From positions 1-16,144 of the forward strand of contig JASIGS010000191.1 of the NCBI GenBank assembly GCA_030052355.1: 16,144 nucleotides of DNA, written 5' to 3'. Below are positions 7,655 through 13,568 of this stretch, piece after piece. The position numbers and the translations under genes were made by a program. The notes under the pieces are model-generated. The model saw nothing but the letters and a program-made list of their open reading frames with translations, was not told where the DNA came from and made no database searches. Source of the stretch: Streptosporangiaceae bacterium. Lineage in GTDB: Bacteria; Actinomycetota; Actinomycetes; Streptosporangiales; Streptosporangiaceae. Numbering within the stretch: the first letter of the stretch is position 1; every line of letters starts with the position of its first letter.

Positions 7655-8458
7655 ATGGCCGACCAGACTGTGTTCGCGCAAACCGGCCGGCCATCCGGCC
7701 CGAGCGAGAAGGCGGTGCACCAGATGCCCGGCCTGATCAACGGGACCATCCTCAGGCTGACGCTGCGCGCCAGCGTGAGCCGCAAGCGGGCGCTGCTGTT
7801 CGCGGTTCCCGGGATCGTGCTGATCCTGCTTTCTGCCCTGCTGAAGGCGAAGGCCACCGGCAACCAGTGGCCGCCGACCCTGCTCGGCCAGTTCGGCTTC
7901 TCGGTGATCATCCCGCTCACGGCGCTGCTCGTCGGGGGGAGCGTTCTCGGCGCGGAGATAGAGGACGGCAGCATCGTGCACCTGCTGGCCACGCCGGTCA
8001 CCAGGCTGTCGGTGGTGATCAGCAAGTACGTGGCGGCCGTGGGCTTGACGATCTTGCTGGCGGCGGTCCCCGAGTACCTGGCCGGGGCCATCGCGAAGGG
8101 CCCGGCTAACAAGCTGACGATCGGCCTGTTCGTGGGTGCGCTGGCGGGCTCGATCATCTACAACGCGCTCTTCCTGATGCTGACGGCGCTGTTCAGCCCC
8201 GGCCGGGCGCTCGCCTTCGGGCTGCTGTACGTGCTGCTCTGGGAGGGCCTGCTCGCCAATCTGGTCGCCGGGGTGCGGGTGCTGTCCATCGGCCACTACG
8301 GGCTGGCGATCGCGAACTCTATAGCCCACAACAGCCAGCTGAACGCCAGCCTGAGCGTCGGCACGGGCATTGGGATGGGCATCGCCGTCACGGTCATCGC
8401 GCTCGCGTTCGCGGTGAACGGGATGTCGGCGTTCGCCATCAAGGGCGACGTCGCCTGA
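7655..8458 (+). CDS. ABC-2 type transporter permease (second of pair)
   Basis: A 267-aa membrane protein with a hydrophilic N-terminus of about 45 residues and six predicted segments (roughly 46-62, 78-98, 118-141, 155-178, 183-203, 235-257). The coupling-helix motif GAEIEDGSIVHLLATPVTR (99-117) is typical of ABC-2 permeases. The ATG at 7655 is one base after the preceding stop. An internal ATG (codon 24) would give a shorter product but lies further from the coupled position. This is the last gene of the operon; a strong GC hairpin lies 19 bp after its stop. It is inferred to pair with the second ATPase. Confidence 0.92.
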   Translation: MADQTVFAQTGRPSGPSEKAVHQMPGLINGTILRLTLRASVSRKRALLFAVPGIVLILLSALLKAKATGNQWPPTLLGQFGFSVIIPLTALLVGGSVLGAEIEDGSIVHLLATPVTRLSVVISKYVAAVGLTILLAAVPEYLAGAIAKGPANKLTIGLFVGALAGSIIYNALFLMLTALFSPGRALAFGLLYVLLWEGLLANLVAGVRVLSIGHYGLAIANSIAHNSQLNASLSVGTGIGMGIAVTVIALAFAVNGMSAFAIKGDVA

Positions 8459-8476
8459 CCTGAGGCTGCCGTGGTA

Positions 8477-8503
8477 GCGGGCCCGCCTCGCGAGGCGGCC
8501 CGC
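8477..8503. terminator. GC-rich hairpin between convergent transcripts
   Basis: The two arms GCGGG-CCGCCTC and GAGGCGG-CCCGC pair around a CG centre, with one unpaired base, to form a stem of about 12 bp. It sits just after the ABC operon stop and just beyond the 3' end of the minus-strand ORF at 8511. There is no T-run, so it would be an actinobacterial-type terminator without a U-tract and could serve both directions. Confidence 0.6.
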
Positions 8504-8510
8504 GGCGGTA

Positions 8511-8627
8511 CTACTGCGGGCTGGCGCCGTCGACCAGGTACTGGATGACCAGGAGCCCGGTGACGACGTCCAGGACTCCTATCCACAGCGGCCGCGAGGC
8601 AGCGGCGCGCTCCAGCAACGCCCTCAT
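8511..8627 (-). CDS. possible 38-aa single-pass membrane peptide
   Basis: ATG at 8627 opens a 38-codon frame ending in TAG at 8511-8513. The product has a basic, amphipathic start (MRALLERAAASRP), one hydrophobic segment (LWIGVLDVVTGLLVIQYLV, about residues 14-32) and a short polar tail. It lies 49 bp downstream of the HhH-GPD gene on the same strand and ends at the terminator-like hairpin. GTGAGG precedes the start by only two bases, which is closer than ideal. I do not recognise it. It is either a real small membrane protein or a chance frame. Confidence 0.4.
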   Translation of the reverse strand: MRALLERAAASRPLWIGVLDVVTGLLVIQYLVDGASPQ

Positions 8628-8676
8628 GGCCTCACTATGCGCCGGGACCGGTCCGTTTCCCGCCGCTAGTTTGTCG

Positions 8677-9255
8677 CTAGCGCGCCACCGCGGATTTGGC
8701 GGCGGCCTTAAGTTCCTTCTTGTGCGCCCTGACCGCGGCGAGCGAGGTCTCGTCCACGATGTCGGCGACCGAGTAGTGGGAGCCATCATCGCCGAACCGC
8801 CCGGCCGCCTCGCGCCAGCCGGCTGGCCGGACACCGAGCTGCTTGCCGAGCAGCGCAGTGGTGATCTGGGCCTTGTAGTCCCCGAACCCCGGCAGCTTGG
8901 CCAGCCTGGCGACCAGGTCCGGCCCGTCGGCGGCCTGCGTCCAGACCCGCTCCGCGTCGCCGTCGTACTCATTGACCAGCACGGCCGCGAGGTCCTGCAC
9001 CCGGCGCGCCATCGCCTTCGGGAACCTATGCAGGGCGGGACGCTGCGCGAAGATCTCCGCCAGCGCGTCCGGGTCGAACTCGGCCAGCTCGGCCGCCGTC
9101 GGCTCGTGTCCGAGCCTGCTGACGAGCTCGAAGGGGGAACTGAACGCCTTTTCCAGCGGCACCTGCTGGTCCAGCAGCATCGCGGTGAGCAGCGCAAGCG
9201 GGCTGCGGGAGAGCAGGTCGTTCGCCTCGGACGAGATCGGCAGGTTCAGGGTCAT
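8677..9255 (-). CDS. HhH-GPD-type base excision DNA repair protein
   Basis: A 192-aa protein of the helix-hairpin-helix/GPD DNA glycosylase superfamily, which removes damaged bases. The N-terminal motif LLSRSPLALLTAMLLDQQVP (14-33) corresponds to the conserved first helices of the family. The hairpin is LAKLPGFGDYKAQI (118-131). The C-terminus is Lys/Ala-rich (HKKELKAAAKSAVAR). It is shorter than endonuclease III and shows no iron-sulfur cysteine cluster. Start ATG 9255 is chosen by similarity of the N-terminus (MTLNLP) to family members. An in-frame ATG at 9273 adds six residues, and neither has a good ribosome binding site. I cannot pin down the catalytic Lys/Asp, so substrate specificity is open. 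It appears to be transcribed from the short divergent region shared with the 64-aa gene. Confidence 0.85.
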   Translation of the reverse strand: MTLNLPISSEANDLLSRSPLALLTAMLLDQQVPLEKAFSSPFELVSRLGHEPTAAELAEFDPDALAEIFAQRPALHRFPKAMARRVQDLAAVLVNEYDGDAERVWTQAADGPDLVARLAKLPGFGDYKAQITTALLGKQLGVRPAGWREAAGRFGDDGSHYSVADIVDETSLAAVRAHKKELKAAAKSAVAR

Positions 9256-9340
9256 GAGATCATCATCTACCATCGGGTGGAAACTAGCAGGCCAGTCCGC
9301 CCGTTGCAGGGATAGAGGCGCGGTGAGCCGCGCTAGGGTG

Positions 9341-9353
9341 GGAACGTCGTTCC
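9341..9353. promoter_or_regulatory. 13-bp palindrome upstream of small membrane protein gene
   Basis: GGAACGTCGTTCC is a perfect inverted repeat with 6-bp arms around one T. It lies 17 bp before the ATG at 9370, just ahead of the ribosome binding site, where a repressor could act. TAGGGT (9334-9339) directly upstream fits the loose TAnnnT actinobacterial -10. With a one-base centre it would not form an RNA hairpin, so an operator is the likelier reading. Confidence 0.35.
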
Positions 9354-9369
9354 CCGGAAGGAGTCGGAT

Positions 9370-9564
9370 ATGACGCCGCATTTGAAGTGGGCTATCGCCG
9401 GTGTCATCATCGCGCTGATCCTTTTTGGGTTCATCCCGTGGTACGTCCCTGCGATACTGCTGGTCGTGGCCATCGCCGTACCGGCGATCGCCTACCGCAT
9501 GCTGACGCCGGAGCAGCGCCGTCGGCTGCGCCGGGTACGCGGGCGCAAGCAGATCGGCTCCTGA
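9370..9564 (+). CDS. 64-aa two-TM membrane protein
   Basis: A short protein with two hydrophobic segments separated by a Pro-containing turn (AIAGVIIALILFGFIPWYV, about residues 8-26, then AILLVVAIAVPAIAYRM, 28-44). A strongly basic C-terminal tail follows (RRRLRRVRGRKQ). By the positive-inside rule both ends are probably cytoplasmic. AAGGAG seven bases before the ATG is a strong ribosome binding site. The gene stands alone: divergent from the DNA-repair gene and convergent with the citrate synthase gene, 25 bp from its stop. I do not recognise a family. Good translation signals make it more credible than an arbitrary small frame. Confidence 0.75.
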   Translation: MTPHLKWAIAGVIIALILFGFIPWYVPAILLVVAIAVPAIAYRMLTPEQRRRLRRVRGRKQIGS

Positions 9565-9589
9565 CCCCGGCGGACAGCCAGGACGCGGC

Positions 9590-10759
9590 TCAGGGCTCGC
9601 CCGGCGCCCAGTAAGCAGGCAGCTCCCGCGGCGCCTCGGGACCGACATACTTGGCGAGCGGCCGGTAGATGCGGTTGTCGGCGATCTGCTCAAGCACATT
9701 GGCCATCCAGCCGATCACGCGGCTGCACGCGAACGTCGGCGTGAACATCTCCCGCGGCAGCCCGGCGGCCTCGAGCACGACGCCCGCGTAGAACTCCACG
9801 TTGGCGTACAGTTCCCGGCCAGGCTTGAGCTCGGCAAGCAGCTCCACGGCCGTCTTCTCCACCAGCTCGGACAGCGCGACCCGGTCGCTGTGCAGGTCCC
9901 TGGCTACCTCATGAAGCAGCTCCGACCTGGGGTCGAGTGTCTTGTAGATGCGGTGGCCGAAGCCCATCAGCTTGTCGCCGTGCTCGATCGCGTGCCGGAG
10001 CCACGGCTCGGCGTTCTCCGGCGTGCCGATGGCATCCAGCATGTCGAACACCCTGGCCGGCGCGCCGCCGTGCAGCGGCCCCGACAGTGCACTCAGCGCG
10101 CCGGTCACGACCGCGCCGATGTCGGATCCGGCCGAGGCGATGACCCGCGAGGTGAACGTCGAGTTGTTGAAGCCGTGGTCGATGGTGAGCATCAGGTAGC
10201 GCTCGACCGCGTACCTGCTGCGCTCGTCCGGCTCCTCGCCGGTGATCATGTAGAGGTAGTTGGCGCTGTAGGAGAGGTCGGCGCGGGGCTGCACCGGCTG
10301 AAGGCCGCTTTCCAGGCGGTAGAGCTGGGCGGCCAGCGTCGGCATGATCGCGGCGAACCTGGTGGCCTGCGCCCTGTTCTCCTCCTCGCTCTGGTCCAGC
10401 CACGGCTTGCAGCCCATGGCCTGACCACTGAGTGACACGGCGGTCCGCAGCGCGTCCAGCGACCCGGGCGGGCTCAGCCGCGCGATCGCCGGCAGCAGCT
10501 CAGCGACCCCGTCGGGCAGCACGCGCAGCGCCGCTGTCTCGGCCGCGAACGCCTCGCGCTGCGCCGGGGTCGGCAGGTCACCGCGCAGCAGCAGGTACCA
10601 GGCGTCCTCGACCCTGCCGCGCCTGGCTATGTCGACGGCGTTGTAGCCGCGGTAGTGGTAGAAGCCCTTCCGGCCCAGTACGTCCGAGACCTGCGTGCGG
10701 GCCACCGATACGCCGTCCAGCCCGGCCGGCGCCTCGTATGGCTCTGCTGCGACTGTCAT
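9590..10759 (-). CDS. citA: citrate synthase (CitA-like, citrate synthase 2)
   Basis: A 389-aa citrate/2-methylcitrate synthase family enzyme that condenses acetyl-CoA (or propionyl-CoA) with oxaloacetate. Catalytic and substrate-binding residues are visible: H195 in DHGFNNSTF, H230 in GPLHGGA, H269 in MGFGHRIYK, R278 in LDPR, R347 in CSRVIGW and R366 in YRP. The position usually held by catalytic Asp is Glu (NVEFYAG, E322), which I recall also in mycobacterial CitA. The length suits the short prokaryotic class. ATG 10759 is preceded by AAGGAG, and a TTGACA box lies about 60 bp upstream. It is divergent from the HTH-citrate synthase gene and shares its control region. Citrate and methylcitrate synthase cannot be separated by eye, and no prpB or prpD gene is nearby. 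Confidence 0.93.
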   Translation of the reverse strand: MTVAAEPYEAPAGLDGVSVARTQVSDVLGRKGFYHYRGYNAVDIARRGRVEDAWYLLLRGDLPTPAQREAFAAETAALRVLPDGVAELLPAIARLSPPGSLDALRTAVSLSGQAMGCKPWLDQSEEENRAQATRFAAIMPTLAAQLYRLESGLQPVQPRADLSYSANYLYMITGEEPDERSRYAVERYLMLTIDHGFNNSTFTSRVIASAGSDIGAVVTGALSALSGPLHGGAPARVFDMLDAIGTPENAEPWLRHAIEHGDKLMGFGHRIYKTLDPRSELLHEVARDLHSDRVALSELVEKTAVELLAELKPGRELYANVEFYAGVVLEAAGLPREMFTPTFACSRVIGWMANVLEQIADNRIYRPLAKYVGPEAPRELPAYWAPGEP

Positions 10760-10791
10760 GACTCTCCTTAGCGGGTAGCAGGAGTTCCGAC

Positions 10792-10824
10792 TAAATATTG
10801 ACCGGCATGTAGCGGATGTGTCAA
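10792..10824 (-). promoter_or_regulatory. candidate sigma-70-type promoter of citA-like gene
   Basis: On the minus strand a perfect TTGACA (10824-10819) is followed after 18 bp by CAATAT (10800-10795), which overlaps TATTTA (10797-10792). Either could be a weak -10. The transcript would start about 25-30 bases before the AAGGAG site at the gene start. The -35 box lies inside the outer inverted repeat, so a protein bound there would interfere with RNA polymerase. Confidence 0.45.
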
Positions 10825-10826
10825 TG

Positions 10827-10840
10827 TTGATTCAAATCAA
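10827..10840. promoter_or_regulatory. palindromic operator candidate TTGATT-CA-AATCAA
   Basis: A perfect 6-2-6 inverted repeat. With one mismatch it extends by AT on each side (10824-10843). It abuts the TTGACA box of the divergent citrate synthase gene. A dimeric HTH protein is the usual reader of such a site, and the adjacent HTH-citrate synthase is an obvious but unproven candidate. Confidence 0.5.
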
Positions 10841-10964
10841 TATGGGAACGAGCCTCGCCGATCGGCGGTTCCCGTCTGCTGACCGCGAGACGGGGCTCGT
10901 CAAGGGCGGCCGGATCTGGGGCAGATCTGGCCTGGTCTGACCGGCCCGGGAGGCTGGAGGGCGT

Positions 10965-12263
10965 ATGACCGAGTGGATCGGCGCGGCCGAGGCGGCGCAG
11001 CGGCTGGGCATCAAGCAGGCCAGCCTGTATGCGTACGTCAGCCGCGGCGTGCTGACCCGCCGCCGGGACACCAGCGGCAGAGTCAGCATGTTCGACGCCG
11101 CCGAGGTGGCGGAACTGGCCGGCAAGGGCCGGCCGCGGCGGCCGCCGCACTCCGCCGGCGCGGAACTCATCATCGAGACCTCGGTGACCGAGATCAGCGA
11201 CGGAACGTTGCGGTTCCGTGGCTTCGATGCCACCCACCTGGCGGTCGAGCGCAGTTTCGAGGACGTGGCGATGCTGCTGTGGACCGGATCGCTGCCCGAG
11301 GTCACGCGGAATGGTGCGACCACGGGCGGTGGCGGCTGGCGGGCGACCGCGGACGGGCTGGCGGCGGCCGGCGCGGCCCAGGCGGCGCTGCCCGCAGGGA
11401 CCCTGCCGCTCGAGCGGCTCCAGGTCATCGTGCCAGCGCTCGCGGCGACCGATCAGTTCCGGCTGCACCTGGACCCGCCCGCCGTCGTGGCAGCTGGCAA
11501 GGCCCTGATCGCTGGCATGGCTGGCGCGCTGCCGGGGACGCCATCGCGTGGCGGTTCTGACGGCCCGCCTGCTGACGGCGCGCCTGGCAAAGCTGGCCAG
11601 CGAGAAGGCACCTGGCCGGCCGCTGACTCGGTGGCTGCCACGCTCGCGTCGCGGCTCTGCACGGGCCCGTTGCCCGGCGGCCTGGTTCGCGTGCTGAACG
11701 CCGCGCTGATCCTGGTGGCCGACCACGAGCTGGCCGCGTCGACGCTGGCTGCCAGGGTGGCGGCGTCGATGCGCGCCGACCCTTACGCCGTCGTCGCTAC
11801 CGGCCTCGGCGCGATGGGCGGCGCGCTGCACGGTGGTGCCGCCCTCGGCGCCGAGCTCATGCTCGGAGCCGCGGACTCACCCGCTGATGCGACGCGGGTA
11901 GTCGGCGACCTGCTCCGCCGGGGCGAGCGCGTGCCCGGCTTCGGGCACTTCGTCTATAAGAATGGTGACCCGCGGGCGAACCTGCTGCTCAAGCTCGTCA
12001 CCGAGTACGCGGCGGAGTCCCCGCACCTCGCGATAGCGTCCGCGGTCATCGCCGAGGCGCGGCACCGGGCGCTGCCGGAACCCAACATCGAGTTCGCTCT
12101 CGCCGTGCTGGCTGGGGTCGCCGAGCTGACCAGGGGGGCCGGAGAGGCGATCTTCGCAGTGGGCCGCGCGTCCGGCTGGCTCGCGCACGCGCTCGAGGAA
12201 TACGAGCGCAACGTCCGCATCCGGCCGAGGGCCATCTACGTCGGCCGGCCCGCGCTCGACTAG
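10965..12263 (+). CDS. citrate synthase family protein with N-terminal helix-turn-helix
   Basis: A 432-aa fusion. Residues 1-55 form an excisionase/MerR-like HTH: IGAAEAAQRLGIKQASLYAY, then VSRGVLTRRRDTSGRVSMFD and AEVAELA. A basic Pro-rich linker (54-62) leads to a citrate synthase domain starting near residue 68. The catalytic set is complete: H254 (ADHELAAST), H289 (GALHGGA), H328 (GFGHFVYK), R337 (GDPR), E376 in the Asp position (PNIEF), R401 (GRASGW) and R420 (RIRP). A Gly/Pro-rich insert at about 188-220 looks disordered. ATG 10965 has GGAGG upstream. This architecture is known from other actinobacterial genomes, but its role is, as far as I know, uncharacterised. With intact active-site residues it could be an enzyme, a substrate-sensing regulator, or both. 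It is divergent from an ordinary citrate synthase. Confidence 0.92.
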   Translation: MTEWIGAAEAAQRLGIKQASLYAYVSRGVLTRRRDTSGRVSMFDAAEVAELAGKGRPRRPPHSAGAELIIETSVTEISDGTLRFRGFDATHLAVERSFEDVAMLLWTGSLPEVTRNGATTGGGGWRATADGLAAAGAAQAALPAGTLPLERLQVIVPALAATDQFRLHLDPPAVVAAGKALIAGMAGALPGTPSRGGSDGPPADGAPGKAGQREGTWPAADSVAATLASRLCTGPLPGGLVRVLNAALILVADHELAASTLAARVAASMRADPYAVVATGLGAMGGALHGGAALGAELMLGAADSPADATRVVGDLLRRGERVPGFGHFVYKNGDPRANLLLKLVTEYAAESPHLAIASAVIAEARHRALPEPNIEFALAVLAGVAELTRGAGEAIFAVGRASGWLAHALEEYERNVRIRPRAIYVGRPALD

Positions 12264-12359
12264 CAGGAAGGGGCTGCCGGAGCGGCGCGGTCGGGCCGGG
12301 AATCAAACCCGTCGGCCGGGCATTATGCGATGCAGTGCAGCCGAACCGGGAGTCAGTCG

Positions 12360-12857
12360 ATGGCAGTCCGCCGCTTGAATCACGCAGTCCTGTACGTCCG
12401 CGACCTCGCCGCGAGCGTGGACTTCTACACGTACGTTTTCGGGTTCGAGGTGCGTGCCGAGATCCCGGGGGCTGCGGCGTTCCTGCGCTCGAAGGGCTCG
12501 GCCAACGATCACGATCTCGGCCTGTTCGCGGTGCCAGACGGAAAGCTGCCGGAGGGCCACTACCTCGGGCTGTACCACCTCGCCTGGGAGGTCGGCACGC
12601 TGGCCGAGCTCGCGCAAGTGCGGGGGCGGCTGGCTGAGCGGCGCGCGCTGGTGGGCGCCAGCGACCACCGGGTGTCGAAGTCGCTGTACGCGAAGGACCC
12701 GAGTGGCATCGAGTTCGAGGTCATGTGGCGAGTACCCGCCGAGGACTGGGATGCCGAAATGGCTACGGGCGAGATGATCGCACCGCTCGACCTGGAGGGC
12801 GAGCTCGCCCGCTGGGGGGACCGGGTGACCGGCGCGGCGGCCGGCTCGGTGACCTGA
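12360..12857 (+). CDS. VOC family protein (glyoxalase/extradiol dioxygenase-like)
   Basis: A 165-aa vicinal-oxygen-chelate fold protein. The likely metal ligands are H8 (LNHAVLYVRD), H73 (LYHLAWEV) and E118 (GIEFEVMW), the usual His-His-Glu triad. The pattern SLYAKDPSGIEFEVMW in the second half resembles catechol-2,3-dioxygenase-like members more than glyoxalase I. Substrate is unknown. The start is ATG 12360 with GGGAG eight bases upstream; ATG at 12330 in the same frame lacks a site. The gene is 96 bp after the HTH-citrate synthase gene and could be co-transcribed with it. It converges on the DUF1707 gene, and its last bases enter the 27-bp tandem repeat. Confidence 0.88.
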   Translation: MAVRRLNHAVLYVRDLAASVDFYTYVFGFEVRAEIPGAAAFLRSKGSANDHDLGLFAVPDGKLPEGHYLGLYHLAWEVGTLAELAQVRGRLAERRALVGASDHRVSKSLYAKDPSGIEFEVMWRVPAEDWDAEMATGEMIAPLDLEGELARWGDRVTGAAAGSVT

Positions 12858-12936
12858 CCGGCCCGGCTACGCCGGCAGTGCTGACTGGGCCGGCTACGCC
12901 GGCGGTGCTGACCGGGCCGGCTACGCCGGTAGTGCT
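12856..12936. repeat. 27-bp tandem repeat, 3 copies, between convergent genes
   Basis: Three adjacent 27-bp units (starting at 12856, 12883 and 12910) share the core GGCTACGCCGGC; a decayed partial fourth begins at 12937. Units 2 and 3 contain GCCGGC-TAC-GCCGGC, which can fold as a 6-bp stem with a 3-base loop, so the array could act as a bidirectional terminator. Unit 1 includes the last bases of the VOC gene. Unit 3 supplies the TAG stop of the DUF1707 gene (12921-12923). Confidence 0.85.
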
Positions 12937-13568
12937 GGCGGGGCCTGCTGGCCGGACACAGCCGGCCCGTGCGGTTTGGTGCTGACCTCGATGACGCCCT
13001 TGTAGCCGATGCCGCGGACGCGCACGACGGGCGCGTCGGCCGCCAGACGGCTCTCAAGAGGCTCGTCCGCGGACCACGCCTTGCTGACCCCGATGCCGTC
13101 AAGCTCGACCCGCACCCCCGGTGGTACCAGGATGTCGGTCCGCGACTTGTAGGAGATGACGCGCAGCGTGGTGACGGGTGCGGAGAGCTCGGCAACCCGC
13201 AGGTCCAGCACACCGCTGCCCTTGTACACGATCGAGGTGAAGCGCTCGGGCACGCGCCAGCGCCCGGCTCGACGCAGCGGCCCCTTGTACGCCAGAGCGC
13301 GTCCGCTCGGCTCGCGATCGGCCTGGGCATAGGTGACAGCCGGCGCAGCGGTGGCGGCGGGCAGATCCCGGGTGAGCACGTCGAGGTCGGCGCCGGTGCG
13401 CGCGGTCAGCGCGGCGCGCATCCGCTGGTCGAACTCCTCGTCGTCGAGCCTGCCCTCGGCGAACGCGTCCTGCAGCCGGTGCGCCGCCGCGTCCCGGTCG
13501 CGGTCGGAGACTCTGATCTGCGCCTGCCCGTCCGGCAATGTCTCTGGCTGGTCGGCTGGCTGTGTCAC
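12921..13568 (-). CDS. DUF1707 domain-containing protein with LiaF-like C-terminal domain
   Basis: A 215-aa protein. The N-terminal DUF1707 domain (about residues 17-70) shows the signature IRVSDRDRDAAAHRLQDAFA, then EGRLDDEEFDQRM, ending LTRDLP. The C-terminal half (about 107-197) is beta-rich with recurring YKG/YKS elements at residues 94, 115, 140 and 189 and the strand VRGIGYKGVIEVSTK. It resembles the cell-wall-stress (LiaF/DUF2154-like) or polymerising beta-helix domains often joined to DUF1707. No membrane segment is present, so it is probably cytoplasmic or peripheral. The start is GTG 13568 with GGGGTGA about six bases upstream. The last residues and the stop come from the tandem repeat, suggesting the C-terminus was reshaped by repeat expansion. 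Function is unknown. Confidence 0.87.
   Translation of the reverse strand: MTQPADQPETLPDGQAQIRVSDRDRDAAAHRLQDAFAEGRLDDEEFDQRMRAALTARTGADLDVLTRDLPAATAAPAVTYAQADREPSGRALAYKGPLRRAGRWRVPERFTSIVYKGSGVLDLRVAELSAPVTTLRVISYKSRTDILVPPGVRVELDGIGVSKAWSADEPLESRLAADAPVVRVRGIGYKGVIEVSTKPHGPAVSGQQAPPALPA

Larger units (their letters stand above)
10760..10964. promoter_or_regulatory. divergent control region of the citrate synthase pair
   Basis: This 205-bp region has a strikingly AT-rich core (about 10790-10845) in otherwise GC-rich DNA. It holds a TTGACA box for the minus-strand gene, a 14-bp palindrome, and an outer inverted repeat ATTGAC (10797-10802)/GTCAAT (10820-10825). TCAAT/ATTGA pentamers recur within about 45 bp. 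The half nearest the plus-strand gene (10850-10964) has no obvious promoter, but GGAGG sits four bases before the ATG at 10965. Confidence 0.7.

Noticed and set aside
6664..8157. 497-codon minus-strand open frame opposite the second ABC ATPase and permease genes
   Set aside because: Antisense shadow; no recognisable domain and no ribosome binding site.
11941..11985. Phe replacing Arg after the catalytic His (GFGHFVYK) in the HTH-citrate synthase, considered as an inactivating change
   Set aside because: As I recall, the residue after this His also varies in active citrate synthases (Ala in the pig enzyme); the oxaloacetate-binding Arg of the DPR motif is present.
12297..12311. Minus-strand sequence resembling a tRNA T-arm (CGGGTTTGATTCCCG)
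   Set aside because: No matching acceptor, D or anticodon stems are found upstream on that strand, so a tRNA or tRNA remnant is not supported.
12856..12936. Tandem repeat considered as a CRISPR array
   Set aside because: The units abut directly with no spacers, and there are no cas genes.
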